DNA from: Patulibacter defluvii | GTDB taxonomy: Bacteria > Actinomycetota > Thermoleophilia > Solirubrobacterales > Solirubrobacteraceae | Direction: 5' to 3' | NCBI RefSeq assembly: GCF_034096925.1 | Contig: NZ_JAWZSQ010000021.1 | Coordinates: 42,777 to 106,776 of the forward strand | DNA length: 64,000 nucleotides | In this document: positions 31,813 to 40,147 of the stretch, piece by piece | How the letters are laid out: each line of letters opens with the position of its first letter | How positions within the stretch are numbered: the first letter of the stretch is position 1 | The notes under the pieces: model-generated | Database searches by the model: none | What the model saw: only the letters and a program-made list of their open reading frames with translations | Told to the model about the DNA's origin: nothing | Program-made: the position numbers and the translations under genes

Positions 31813-31819
31813 GCAGTGG

Positions 31820-32962
31820 GTGGCGCCCGACGGTCCCTCCTCCGAGCCGCCCCCGCGTGGCGACGAGCCGCGTCGGCGGCGCGCGACGCCCGACGACTGG
31901 GGCGACGCCGACTGGGAGGTGCCCGTCCGCCGGCGGCGCGGCGAGGCCGCGCCCGCCCCGGAGCCCGAGCCGGCCCCGCCGCGGCCCGATCCGGGCCCGC
32001 GGCCGCGGGTCGCGGTCGACGGCCCCGCCGATCGGCCCGCCCGGGCCGCCGCCGGCCCGCTCCTCCGCACCAACGGCCTCTCGCCCGCGCTGCGGCGGCG
32101 GGCACTGGCGATCGCCGGGCTGGTGCTCGCGGTGGCGGTGCTGGTGGTCGCGGTCCAGGCGCTGGCCGGCGGTGGCGACGACACCGGCGGCATCAGCGAG
32201 CACCACCTGCTCGCCGCCCCGCTGGGCTCGGCCGCGACCGACGCCGTCGACCGGCTCGATCGCGCCGCCGCCGTCGAGCGCTACGTGCGGCTGGGCCTGC
32301 CGGTCTACTGCGGCGCCGGCCGCAAGCCGTGGGTGGCGCTGACCCTCGACGACGGTCCCTGGCCGCTCTCGCCCCAGTTCCTCAGCCTGCTCTCGCGCGA
32401 GCGGGTGCCGGTGACCGTCTTCCGGATCGGCCGCAACGTGCCCGGCCGCGAGCAGTTCGTGCAGGCCGAGCGCAACCTCGGCTGGGACTCCGGATCGCAC
32501 ACCCAGAACCACCCGCCGCTGGCCACCCTCAGCGCCCGCGACCAGCGCGAGGAGATCACCAAGGGCCAGAACGCGTCGATCCGCGCGCTCGGCCGCAAGC
32601 CACGGCTGTTCCGGCCGCCGTACGAGTCCCACAACGCGACCACCGACCGGATCGTCCGCGACCTCGACATGGTCCAGGTGCTGTGGAACGTCGACACCCA
32701 GGACGCGCTCGGGGTGCCGGCGAAGACGATCGCCGAGCGTGCGATCCGGGGCCTCAAGCCGGGCTCGATCATCCTCATGCACGAGGTCAAGCCGAACACG
32801 CTGGCCGCGTTGCCGCAGATCATCGCCGAGATCCGCAAGCGCGGCCTGGAGCCGGTGACGATCTCGAAGATGCTGGCCGGCGACGGCCCCAGCGAGGCCC
32901 AGCTGCGCAAGGGCTTCGACGGCTGCCCGGTCGACCTGACCCCCGGCAAGGCGGCCTCGTGA
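31820..32962 (+). CDS. Membrane-anchored polysaccharide deacetylase (CE4/NodB)
   Basis: A 380-residue protein. A long disordered Pro/Arg/Glu-rich cytoplasmic N-terminus (about 1-90) and one membrane helix (ALAIAGLVLAVAVLVVAVQAL) place the enzyme outside the membrane. The NodB domain shows motif 1 TLDDGPW (Asp-Asp), motif 2 SHTQNHP (H-x3-H type metal ligands), motif 3 LFRPPYES and ILMHEVKP. The family removes acetyl groups from peptidoglycan or other GlcNAc polymers. Its stop overlaps the lipB start by TGATG. Confidence 0.9.
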   Translation: MAPDGPSSEPPPRGDEPRRRRATPDDWGDADWEVPVRRRRGEAAPAPEPEPAPPRPDPGPRPRVAVDGPADRPARAAAGPLLRTNGLSPALRRRALAIAGLVLAVAVLVVAVQALAGGGDDTGGISEHHLLAAPLGSAATDAVDRLDRAAAVERYVRLGLPVYCGAGRKPWVALTLDDGPWPLSPQFLSLLSRERVPVTVFRIGRNVPGREQFVQAERNLGWDSGSHTQNHPPLATLSARDQREEITKGQNASIRALGRKPRLFRPPYESHNATTDRIVRDLDMVQVLWNVDTQDALGVPAKTIAERAIRGLKPGSIILMHEVKPNTLAALPQIIAEIRKRGLEPVTISKMLAGDGPSEAQLRKGFDGCPVDLTPGKAAS

Positions 32963-33777
32963 TGGCGCCGCCGGTGGCCGACGGACCGGTGCTGGCCGAC
33001 CCCGGCGGGCCGCTGCGGGTGGCCGAGCTGGGCACCGTCCCCTACCGCGAGGCGCTGGCGCTCCAGGAGCGGCTGCGCGAAGCCCGCCGGGCCGGCGCGA
33101 TCGGCGACCTGCTGCTGCTGCTCCAGCACCCGCCGGTCTACACCCGCGGCCGCCGCGCCGGCGCCGACGAGCTGCCGTTGGGCCACGAGTGGTACCGCGA
33201 GCGGGGGATCGAGATCGTCGACGTCGCCCGCGGCGGCAAGGTCACCTACCACGGGCCCGGCCAGCTGGTCGGCTACCTGATCGTGGCCACCCGCGACGTG
33301 CTCGGTCTGGTCGGCGCGATCGAGCGGGCGATGGTCGCCGTCGCCCGCGACGCCGGGATCGACGCCCGCGGCCGCTCCGGCGAGGGGATCGCGTGGACCG
33401 GCGCCTGGACCGGCGAGCGCAAGCTCGGCTCGATCGGGCTCCACCTGTCGCACGGCGTCACCACCCACGGGCTGGGCCTGAACGTCGTCACCGACCTGAC
33501 GCCCTTCGACTGGATCGTGCCCTGCGGGCTGACCACGCCGATGACCTCGATCGCGCGCGAGGCCGGCCGTCCCGACCTGGCCGCCGATCCCGGCCTCGAC
33601 GCCGACGCCGCCGTCCGCGACGCCGGCCTCCAGGTGGCCGCGGCGCTGGCCGCCGAGCTGGCGATCGCCGCCGAGCCGGTCGACGCCGCCCGCGTCCGCG
33701 CCTGGGCCGCCGCCGCGCCCGACGGCCGGCGGGAGGCCGTCCCCCGCGCGGACGGGACGGCCGTGGCGGCCCGCTAG
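32962..33777 (+). CDS. lipB: Lipoyl(octanoyl) transferase
   Basis: A 271-residue enzyme that moves octanoyl from acyl-carrier protein to lipoyl domains. The hallmark RGGKVTYHGPGQLVGYLI is present, as are VYTRGRRAG, GIAWTGAWTGERKLGSIGLHLSHGVTTHGLGLNV and the catalytic Cys/Lys region PCGLTTPMTSI. It is followed by lipA, the enzyme acting next on octanoyl-E2. Its TAG stop codon forms the first three bases of the lipA -10 hexamer. Confidence 0.95.
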   Translation: MAPPVADGPVLADPGGPLRVAELGTVPYREALALQERLREARRAGAIGDLLLLLQHPPVYTRGRRAGADELPLGHEWYRERGIEIVDVARGGKVTYHGPGQLVGYLIVATRDVLGLVGAIERAMVAVARDAGIDARGRSGEGIAWTGAWTGERKLGSIGLHLSHGVTTHGLGLNVVTDLTPFDWIVPCGLTTPMTSIAREAGRPDLAADPGLDADAAVRDAGLQVAAALAAELAIAAEPVDAARVRAWAAAAPDGRREAVPRADGTAVAAR

Positions 33778-33780
33778 GCT
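33775..33780 (+). promoter_or_regulatory. -10 hexamer TAGGCT for lipA, overlapping the lipB stop
   Basis: TAGGCT ends 6 nt before GTG 33787. The TAG is the lipB stop codon. Confidence 0.6.
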
Positions 33781-33786
33781 GGAAGC

Positions 33787-34788
33787 GTGTCCGAGGCACC
33801 GAAGGCGACGCTCCCGATCCGGCAGACCCGCTCGCGGGCGAACCCGGGCGGGATGGACGTCCAGAAGGTGCTCGGCACGGCGACCGTCCCCTACCGGACG
33901 CGCAAGCCGGAGTGGTTCAAGGTCCCCGCGCCGGGCGGCGAGAAGTACCGCGAGCTGCGGCGGACGATGGAGGACGAGAACCTCCACACCGTCTGCCAGG
34001 AGGCGGCCTGCCCGAACATCGGCGACTGCTGGGAGCGCGGCACCGCCACCTTCATGATCCTCGGCGACACCTGCACCCGGCGCTGCGGCTTCTGCCACGT
34101 GATGACCGGCACGCCGACCTGGAACGACCCGCTGGAGCCGGCCCGCGTGGCCCGCTCGATCGCCCGCATGGGCCTGCGCCACGCGGTCATCACCTCGGTC
34201 GACCGCGACGACCTGCCCGACTACGGCGCCCGGATCTGGGCGGCCACGATCAACCAGGTCCGGCGCCAGTCGCCGGCGACCAAGGTCGAGACGCTGACCC
34301 CCGACTTCCGGGGCGAGGAGATGCCGCTGGCGACGGTGATCGACGCCGGGCCCGACGTCTTCAACCACAACGTCGAGGTGGTGCCGCGGCTCTACCCGCT
34401 GGCCCGCCGCGGGTCGACCTTCCTCCGCTCCTGCCGGGTGCTGAAGAACGCCAAGGCGATGGGCGGCGACGCGCTCTCGACCAAGTCGGGGCTGATGGTC
34501 GGGCTCGGCGAGAGCTTCGCCGAGGTGGTCGAGACGATGAAGGCCCTGCGCGCCGTCGACGTCCAGATCCTCACGATCGGCCAGTACCTGCGGCCGACCA
34601 AGGACCACCTGCCGGTCGTCCGCTACTGGCACCCGGACGAGTTCGACGAGCTGGCCCGGATCGGGATGGAGGAGCTGGGCTTCGACCACGTCGCGGCCGG
34701 CCCGCTGGTCCGCTCCAGCTACCACGCCGACGAGCACGTCCAGCAGGACGCGCCCGGCGTCGGCCCGCTGGCCGAGGTCGCCGCCTAG
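33787..34788 (+). CDS. lipA: Lipoyl synthase (radical SAM)
   Basis: A 333-residue enzyme inserting two sulfurs into octanoyl-lipoyl domains. The auxiliary cluster cysteines are Cys70, Cys75 and Cys81 (CQEAACPNIGDCW). The radical-SAM cluster is Cys96, Cys100, Cys103 (CTRRCGFC). TVIDAGPDVFNHNVE, KSGLMVGLGE, LTIGQYLRPTKDHLPV and the terminal RSSYHADE serine motif are all typical. Complete and normal length. It can supply both the E2 at 29.2 kb and other lipoyl proteins. Confidence 0.97.
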   Translation: MSEAPKATLPIRQTRSRANPGGMDVQKVLGTATVPYRTRKPEWFKVPAPGGEKYRELRRTMEDENLHTVCQEAACPNIGDCWERGTATFMILGDTCTRRCGFCHVMTGTPTWNDPLEPARVARSIARMGLRHAVITSVDRDDLPDYGARIWAATINQVRRQSPATKVETLTPDFRGEEMPLATVIDAGPDVFNHNVEVVPRLYPLARRGSTFLRSCRVLKNAKAMGGDALSTKSGLMVGLGESFAEVVETMKALRAVDVQILTIGQYLRPTKDHLPVVRYWHPDEFDELARIGMEELGFDHVAAGPLVRSSYHADEHVQQDAPGVGPLAEVAA

Positions 34789-34819
34789 CCGCGCCCGGCC
34801 GCGGGGACGGGCGCTCCGC

Positions 34820-34825
34820 TACCGT
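34820..34825 (+). promoter_or_regulatory. -10 hexamer TACCGT, start at 34834
   Basis: TACCGT ends 8 nt before GTG 34834. Confidence 0.55.
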
Positions 34826-34833
34826 CGCAGGCC

Positions 34834-35412
34834 GTGTTCCCGCTCAAGGACGACCTTCCCCACGATCGCGCGCCGATCGCCTGGGCGCTGGCCGCCGCCG
34901 TGCTGGCGATCGGCGTGGTGCGGCCGCTGGTCGGGCTGCTGTCGGCGATCGTGGTGGTGATCGCCGCCGACGGCGTCGCCCGCCGTGGCCGGCCCTCGCT
35001 GGCGCTCCTGACCGCGGTCGCCGGGGCCGCGCTGACCGTCGGCGTGGCGCTCGGGGCGGGCGACAGCCGGCCGCCGGACGCCTGGAACCCGCTCGGGCCG
35101 CTGGCCGCGGTCGGCGCCGCGGCCGGGCTGGCCGGGGTCTACGTCGGCCTGGCCCCGACGGCGCGGGTCCTGACCTTCTCGCTGCTGCCGGGCGCCGGCG
35201 GGATGATCGCCGTCCCGGCCGCGCTCTGGACGCTGGCCGGGATCGCCCTGATCGCCGTCGGCGAGGCGACCCACGCGGTCCTCCCGACCGGCACCGGGAT
35301 GGTCGCGCTGGTGCCGCTGGCCGCGCTGGCGCTGGGGCTGCTGGCCGGGCTGCCGCTGCGGCTGCTGGCGTCCGGCCGGACGGCCGACGCGGCCGCGGCC
35401 GGCGGTCAGTAG
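34834..35412 (+). CDS. Short rhomboid-like membrane protein without the catalytic motif
   Basis: A 192-residue protein starting FPLKDDLPHDRAPIAWALAA, very like the N-terminus of bacterial rhomboid proteins (PL.D..P...P). About six hydrophobic segments follow. The catalytic GxSG serine motif and conserved His are not seen; the closest is LLPGAGGMIAVPAALW. It may be a degenerate (pseudo-)rhomboid or an unrelated protein that kept only the N-terminal motif. It overlaps the convergent glycosyltransferase gene by 7 bp. Confidence 0.72.
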   Translation: MFPLKDDLPHDRAPIAWALAAAVLAIGVVRPLVGLLSAIVVVIAADGVARRGRPSLALLTAVAGAALTVGVALGAGDSRPPDAWNPLGPLAAVGAAAGLAGVYVGLAPTARVLTFSLLPGAGGMIAVPAALWTLAGIALIAVGEATHAVLPTGTGMVALVPLAALALGLLAGLPLRLLASGRTADAAAAGGQ

Positions 35413-36509
35413 CGGCGGCCGCGCCAGGCCCGCGGCGGCCGCACCACCGACGCGGTGAAGCGCGCGACCACCGGCAGGTCGGCCAGCGGCGCCAGCCAGA
35501 ACCACGGCCCCCGCGGCTGGTAGGCGCGGGCCAGCCGCGCGGCGATCCCCAGCCGCGCCGCCAGCAGCAGGCCGTCGAGCCGGTCGCCGCGGCCGAGCGC
35601 GATCCGCCACAGCGGCAGCGCCTGGGCCACCCACAGCACCAGCAGGTCGAGCGCCAGCCAGCCGCGGGCGGTGACGTCGGAGGCGGTGATCGAGCGTCCC
35701 CAGCCGGCCCAGGTCTCGGCCGCGCTCTCGTACATCCGGACGTCGACCAGCGCGGTCGCGTCGACCCGGGCGACCCGCCAGCCGCGGCCGGCGAGCGCCC
35801 GCGCGAGGGCGACGTCGTCGGTCATGTGGCCGGCGGCGAGGGCGAAGCCGCCGGCCTCGCGGAGGGCCCGCGCGCGGACGCACACGACCTGGCCGTTGGC
35901 GGTCGCGCGGCCCGGCGGCGACTCGTGGCCGCGGACGTCGAGCGGGCCGTAGCGGTAGCTCTCGGTGGCCACGAAGCCGGGGTGGAGCAGCCGCTCGCCG
36001 GCGCTGCGGCACTCGAAGCGGGCGCTCGCGCTCAGCAGCAGCGGCCGCGCGTCGCCGGCGCCGCTCCGCCACAGCTCGGTGACCAGGCCGGCCACCAGCC
36101 CCGGCCGCGGGCGGGTGTCGGCGTCGAGCGCCACCACCACCTGGCCGCGCGCCACCCGCAGGCCCTGCTCCAGCGCCCACGGCTTGCCGACCCGGCCGGG
36201 CGGTGGTTCCTCCCCCGCCACGACCCGCGCCCCGTGGGCGGCGGCGACCTCGGCGGTGCGGTCGCTCGAGCGGTCGTCGACCACCAGCAGCTCGTCGATC
36301 CACGGATCACCGGCGAGCCCGTCGAGGCAGCCGCCGATCCGCTGCTCCTCGTCGCGCGCCGGCACGATCACGGTCACGGTCGGGCGGCCGCTCGGCGGCT
36401 CCTCGTCGGCGTCCATGGGCGGAGCGGTCAGGCGCACCGCGGGGCGCGCGGCCCGCGCCAGGCGGACGGCGAGCAGCGCGGCGGCGGCGAGCCGAAGCGG
36501 GTGAGCCAC
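35406..36509 (-). CDS. Family 2 glycosyltransferase, membrane-associated
   Basis: A 367-residue protein. An N-terminal hydrophobic stretch is followed by a GT-A domain: VTVIVPARDEEQRIGGCLDGL, DELLVVDDRSSDRT, KPWALEQGL, the DxD-type VVALDADTRP and GHMTDDVALARAL. Two or three hydrophobic segments lie near the C-terminus. Similar enzymes glycosylate carotenoids or hopanoid-like lipids, but the acceptor cannot be told. GTG start with TAGCCT 7 nt upstream. Confidence 0.88.
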   Translation of the reverse strand: MAHPLRLAAAALLAVRLARAARPAVRLTAPPMDADEEPPSGRPTVTVIVPARDEEQRIGGCLDGLAGDPWIDELLVVDDRSSDRTAEVAAAHGARVVAGEEPPPGRVGKPWALEQGLRVARGQVVVALDADTRPRPGLVAGLVTELWRSGAGDARPLLLSASARFECRSAGERLLHPGFVATESYRYGPLDVRGHESPPGRATANGQVVCVRARALREAGGFALAAGHMTDDVALARALAGRGWRVARVDATALVDVRMYESAAETWAGWGRSITASDVTARGWLALDLLVLWVAQALPLWRIALGRGDRLDGLLLAARLGIAARLARAYQPRGPWFWLAPLADLPVVARFTASVVRPPRAWRGRRY

Positions 36510-36516
36510 GGCGGCC

Positions 36517-36522
36517 AGGCTA
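36517..36522 (-). promoter_or_regulatory. -10 hexamer TAGCCT, leaderless start at 36509
   Basis: Minus-strand TAGCCT ends 7 nt before GTG 36509. Confidence 0.6.
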
Positions 36523-36594
36523 GCGACCGCCGCCGGCGTCGAGGCTGCCGGGTGGTGAACGCTTCCGGCCGGGGTGGCGGCGGTGGGGAAGGGC

Positions 36595-36710
36595 GGGGGC
36601 GAACGTCACACGCCCGCCCCCGGCTGCGCCCCGTGCGACGTTCACCCCCGCCCGCGTAGACGAACGTCGCATGGCGCCGCCACTCCGCCCCGCCGTGCGA
36701 CGTTCGCCCC
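36595..36710. repeat. Two tandem hairpin units (about 62-bp period) with a GTGCGACGTTC core
   Basis: The core GTGCGACGTTC(R)CCCC occurs four times in alternating orientation: complement-strand copies at 36601-36612 and 36661-36672, direct copies at 36632-36643 and 36694-36705. Unit 1 (36595-36648) forms an imperfect 18-bp stem (16 matches); unit 2 (36661-36708) a 14-bp stem (13 matches). It resembles an intergenic palindromic repeat or tandem structured elements. No other full copy was noticed in the window. Confidence 0.65.
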
Positions 36711-36764
36711 CTCCGGCGACGGGCCCACCTCCCCGTCCCCCACCCGTGTGCGACCGGCCACAGA

Positions 36765-36806
36765 TTGGACACGGCAACTATTTGGATGCTAAGCTTCGCT
36801 AGCGAA
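36765..36806 (+). promoter_or_regulatory. MFS-marR promoter with perfect 12-bp palindromic operator
   Basis: TTGGAC at 36765-36770 could be the -35; TAAGCT (36790-36795) or TGCTAA (36787-36792) the -10. The perfect palindrome TTCGCTAGCGAA (36795-36806) sits at the -10/start site, 27 bp before the ATG. It is a candidate binding site for the MarR protein encoded by the second gene of the operon. Confidence 0.6.
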
Positions 36807-36823
36807 AGAAGAGGGAGCCGAAG

Positions 36824-38320
36824 ATGTCATCTGCAACCACCGCCGCGCCGCCGGCGCGGATCGAACCCCACGTCATGCGGATCGCGATCGTCGTGATCCT
36901 CGGCGCGATCATGTCCGTGCTCGACACGACGATCGTCAACGTCGCGCTCGACACCCTCGCCAAGGACCTCCACTCGCCGCTCGACCAGATCCAGTGGGTG
37001 GCGACCGGCTACCTGCTCTCGCTGGCCGCGGTGATCCCGGTCACCGGCTGGATCTCCAACCGCTTCGGCGCCCGCCGGGTCTACGTCGCGGCGCTGCTCC
37101 TCTTCACCCTCGGCTCCGCGCTCTGCGGGCTCGCCTGGTCGACCGGCTCGCTGGTCGCGTTCCGCGTCCTCCAGGGCGTCGGCGGCGGGCTGCTGATGCC
37201 GGTCGGCCAGATGATCCTCGTCAAGGCCGCCGGCCCCCGCGCGCTGCCCCGGATCATGAGCGTGATCGGCGTCCCGATCGTCCTCGCCCCCGTGTTCGGC
37301 CCGACCCTCGGCGGCCTGCTGGTCGAGCACGTCGGCTGGCAGTCGATCTTCCTGGTCAACGTCCCGATCGGCGCCCTCGCCGTGGTCGCCGCGCTGCGGC
37401 TGCTCCCCCGCGACGTCGCGACCGAGGCCGGCAAGCTCGACGCGACCGGCCTGGCGCTGGTCGGCACCGGCGTCGTCGGCATCACCTACGGCCTGGCCGA
37501 GACCGGCACCACCGGCAGCCTGACCGCGACCGCCGTGCTGCTGCCGCTGCTCGGCGGCCTGGCGCTGGTGACGCTGTTCGTGCTCCGCGCGCTGCTGATC
37601 GAGAACCCGCTGCTGAACGTCCGCCTGTACCAGGACCGGGCCTTCGCGGCCGCCTCGCTGACGACCTTCGCGCTCGGCGCCGCGCTCTTCGGGGCGATGG
37701 TGCTGATGCCGCTCTACTTCCAGCAGGTGCGCGGCGAGGACGCGGTCCACACCGGGCTGCTGGTCGCCCCGCAGGGGATCGGCGCGATGATCGCGATGGC
37801 CGTCTCCGGGCGCCTGACCGAGCGGATCGGCGCCGGCCGGACCGCGGTGATCGGCGTCGCCCTGACCGCCCTGACGACGATCCCCTTCACGCTCCTGACC
37901 GCCGACACCTCGTACGGCGTGACCAGCGCCGCGATGGCCTTCCGCGGCCTCGGCGTCGGGCTCTCGATGATGCCGGCGATGACCGCGGCCTTCGCGGTCT
38001 TGCGGCCCGAGCAGATCAACCACGCCTCGCCGCAGCTGAACACGCTGCAGCGGGTCGGCGGCTCGATCGGCGTCGCGGTCCTGACGGTCGTCCTCCAGGG
38101 CCACGTCGACGACCTCGGCCGCGCGGCCGCCGCGCCCTCCTCGCTGGCCGGCGCCTTCGGCAGCACCTACTGGTGGGTGCTCGGGGTGACCGCGGTGGCC
38201 CTGGTCCCGGCGATCGTCCTGGCCGTCGTCGAGCGGCGGCGGGCCCGCGACGGCCACGCGCCGATCGAGCGCGAGGCGACGCCCGAGATCCGCGAGGCCG
38301 CGATCGAGGCGGCGGCATGA
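36824..38320 (+). CDS. MFS multidrug exporter, DHA2 (EmrB/QacA) family
   Basis: A 498-residue membrane protein with about 14 predicted helices. The DHA2 signature VLDTTIVNVALDTLAKDL in helix 1 is clear, as are WVATGYLLSLAAVIPVTGWISNRFGARRVY (motif A) and VGGGLLMPVGQMILVKAAG with GPTLGGLLVEHVGWQSIFLVNVPIG (motif C region). It should export drugs or other hydrophobic compounds with proton influx. A Shine-Dalgarno AGAGGGAG precedes ATG. It overlaps the marR gene by ATGA. Confidence 0.94.
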   Translation: MSSATTAAPPARIEPHVMRIAIVVILGAIMSVLDTTIVNVALDTLAKDLHSPLDQIQWVATGYLLSLAAVIPVTGWISNRFGARRVYVAALLLFTLGSALCGLAWSTGSLVAFRVLQGVGGGLLMPVGQMILVKAAGPRALPRIMSVIGVPIVLAPVFGPTLGGLLVEHVGWQSIFLVNVPIGALAVVAALRLLPRDVATEAGKLDATGLALVGTGVVGITYGLAETGTTGSLTATAVLLPLLGGLALVTLFVLRALLIENPLLNVRLYQDRAFAAASLTTFALGAALFGAMVLMPLYFQQVRGEDAVHTGLLVAPQGIGAMIAMAVSGRLTERIGAGRTAVIGVALTALTTIPFTLLTADTSYGVTSAAMAFRGLGVGLSMMPAMTAAFAVLRPEQINHASPQLNTLQRVGGSIGVAVLTVVLQGHVDDLGRAAAAPSSLAGAFGSTYWWVLGVTAVALVPAIVLAVVERRRARDGHAPIEREATPEIREAAIEAAA

Positions 38321-38805
38321 GCACCGTCGACGTCACCCCCGAGGCGCCGCTGCTGCCGCTGGTCGGCGAGCGGGCCGATCGGGTCGAGGAGCTGACCCGC
38401 GCCTTCTACGCGCTGCTCGGGGCCGAGCGGCGGCTGAAGGGCCGCGACCAGCAGCGCCCCGGCGAGCTCAGCCACGCCCAGGTCCGCAGCCTGCTGGAGC
38501 TGGCCAAGGGCGGCGGCACGATGAGCGCCGGCGCCCTCGCCCGCGCGGTCGAGCTGAACCCGGCCTCGATGACCGCCACCCTCGACCACCTGGAGGAGCT
38601 GGGCGTCGTCCGCCGCGGCCGCAGCGACGAGGACCGGCGGGTGGTGCTGGTGCGGCTGACCGACGACGGCCGCGCGGTCGTGGCCGAGCGCCGGGCCCGC
38701 TGGCAGCGGCTGTGGGGCGCGGCCCTGGCGGGGGTGCCGGACGAGGACCTGGCCGTGGCCAGCCGCACCCTGCGGACGGTCGCCGGGCTGCTCGACGAGC
38801 TGTAG
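38317..38805 (+). CDS. MarR-family regulator of the MFS exporter operon
   Basis: A 162-residue winged-helix regulator. The DNA-binding part is MSAGALARAVELNPASMTATLDHLEELGVVRRGRSDEDRRVVLVRLTDDGRAV, the usual MarR layout with a D-x-R-R wing. Translational coupling to the exporter (ATGA) and the palindrome in the operon promoter suggest autorepression relieved by an exporter substrate. That model is inferred from typical MarR-exporter pairs. Confidence 0.92.
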   Translation: MSTVDVTPEAPLLPLVGERADRVEELTRAFYALLGAERRLKGRDQQRPGELSHAQVRSLLELAKGGGTMSAGALARAVELNPASMTATLDHLEELGVVRRGRSDEDRRVVLVRLTDDGRAVVAERRARWQRLWGAALAGVPDEDLAVASRTLRTVAGLLDEL

Positions 38806-38839
38806 CCCGAGCCGCCCGCGGAGAAACCGACCAGCTGGC

Positions 38840-38893
38840 TTGCATCGCCGCGGGCGTGGCGTATCCTCCAGCCGGCTGGCCGGTCAGCCAGCC
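38840..38893 (+). promoter_or_regulatory. Promoter and inverted repeat before the acyl-CoA dehydrogenase operon
   Basis: TTGCAT (38840-38845), 16-bp spacer, TATCCT (38862-38867). The inverted repeat GGCTGG-N8-CCAGCC (38874-38893) covers the predicted transcription start, a position typical of a repressor operator. Confidence 0.5.
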
Positions 38894-38932
38894 AAGCCGA
38901 CCGGACGAGACTGGACGCGGAGGACCGCACCC

Positions 38933-40147
38933 GTGGATCTGAACGACGACCCCGAACAGGCCGCCTACCGAGCCCAGGTGCGCGCCTGGCTCGACGAGCA
39001 CGCGGCCGAGGCCCCGAAGGTCCGTGGCGCCGACGCGATCGCCGACGAGGGCGAGCGCGTCGAGGCCTGGCGCGGCTGGCAGGCCAAGCTCGCCGAGGCC
39101 GGCCTCTGCGGCGTCACCTGGCCGCAGGAGTTCGGCGGCGCCGGCAAGGGCCCGATCGAGCAGGTGATCGTCAACCAGGAGCTGGCCCACGCCGGCGTCC
39201 CCGGCCCGCTCGACTTCATCGGCCTGGGCATGATGGGCCCGGCGATCATCGTCCACGGCAGCGACGAGCAGAAGCGCCGCCACCTGGGGCCGATGCTCCA
39301 CGGCGACGAGGTCTTCTGCCAGCTGTTCTCCGAGCCGGCCGCCGGCTCCGACCTGGCCGGGATCACCACCCGCGCGGTCCAGCAGGAGGACGGCAGCTTC
39401 CGGATCAGCGGCCAGAAGGTCTGGACCACCAACGCCCAGTTCTCCGCCTTCGGCGTGCTGCTGGCCCGGACCGACGCCGACGTGCCGAAGCACAAGGGCC
39501 TGACGATGTTCATCGTCCCGATGGACGCGCCCGGCGTGACGATCCGCGGCCTGCGCCAGATCTCGGGCGAGGCGGAGTTCAACGAGGTCTTCCTCGACGA
39601 GGTCGAGGTCGGGGCCGACGCGGTCCTCGGCGAGGTCGGCGGCGGCTGGGCGACCGCGCTGACCGTGCTGATGTTCGAGCGGCTCTCGATCGGCACCTCG
39701 CCGATCGGCTACAGCGCCGAGAAGTTCGCCGCCGCGATCGCCGACGCCCCCGGCGCCCGCGAGGACAGCGACGTCCGCCAGCGGCTGGGTGCGATCGGCA
39801 CCGAGCTGATCGCCAGCCGCTTCGCCGGCCACCGGATGCTGAGCGACCTGGCCGGCGGCGGCCTGCCCGGGCCGGAGTTCGGCCTCGGCAAGGTGACCGT
39901 CGTCAGCGCCGCGGTCCGCGCCGGCGACCTGATCGCCGACGTCGTCGGGCCCGAGGCGCTCGACGAGGCCAGCGAGTGGGCCTACATGATCTCGTTCCTG
40001 CCGGGCCTGAAGTCGGCCGGCGGGACCGAGGAGATCCTGCGCAACACGATCGGCGAGCGGGTCCTGGGCCTGCCGCCGGAGCCGCGCTTGGACAAGGGCG
40101 TGCCGTTCAGCGAGCTGAAGGCGCGCGAGACGGAAGGCGTGGCCTGA
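38933..40147 (+). CDS. Acyl-CoA dehydrogenase, first subunit of a pair
   Basis: A 404-residue flavoprotein of the acyl-CoA dehydrogenase family. Motifs are CGVTWPQEFGGAGKGPIEQVIVNQELA, QLFSEPAAGSDLAGITTRA, GQKVWTTNAQFSAFGVLLART, VFLDEVEVGADAVLGEVGGGW and the C-terminal KSAGGTEEILRNTIGERVLGLP. It is coupled by TGATG to a second, shorter homologue. In actinobacteria such adjacent pairs form alpha2-beta2 heterotetramers acting on steroid side chains or other bulky acyl-CoAs. Substrate here is not known. Confidence 0.93.
   Translation: MDLNDDPEQAAYRAQVRAWLDEHAAEAPKVRGADAIADEGERVEAWRGWQAKLAEAGLCGVTWPQEFGGAGKGPIEQVIVNQELAHAGVPGPLDFIGLGMMGPAIIVHGSDEQKRRHLGPMLHGDEVFCQLFSEPAAGSDLAGITTRAVQQEDGSFRISGQKVWTTNAQFSAFGVLLARTDADVPKHKGLTMFIVPMDAPGVTIRGLRQISGEAEFNEVFLDEVEVGADAVLGEVGGGWATALTVLMFERLSIGTSPIGYSAEKFAAAIADAPGAREDSDVRQRLGAIGTELIASRFAGHRMLSDLAGGGLPGPEFGLGKVTVVSAAVRAGDLIADVVGPEALDEASEWAYMISFLPGLKSAGGTEEILRNTIGERVLGLPPEPRLDKGVPFSELKARETEGVA

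Larger units (their letters stand above)
36510..36823. other. 314-bp intergenic region between GT2 and the MFS gene
   Basis: Contains the divergent GT2 promoter at its left end, the tandem hairpin units (36595-36710) and, at its right end, the promoter and palindromic operator of the MFS-marR operon. No open frame in it has gene-like sequence. Confidence 0.6.
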
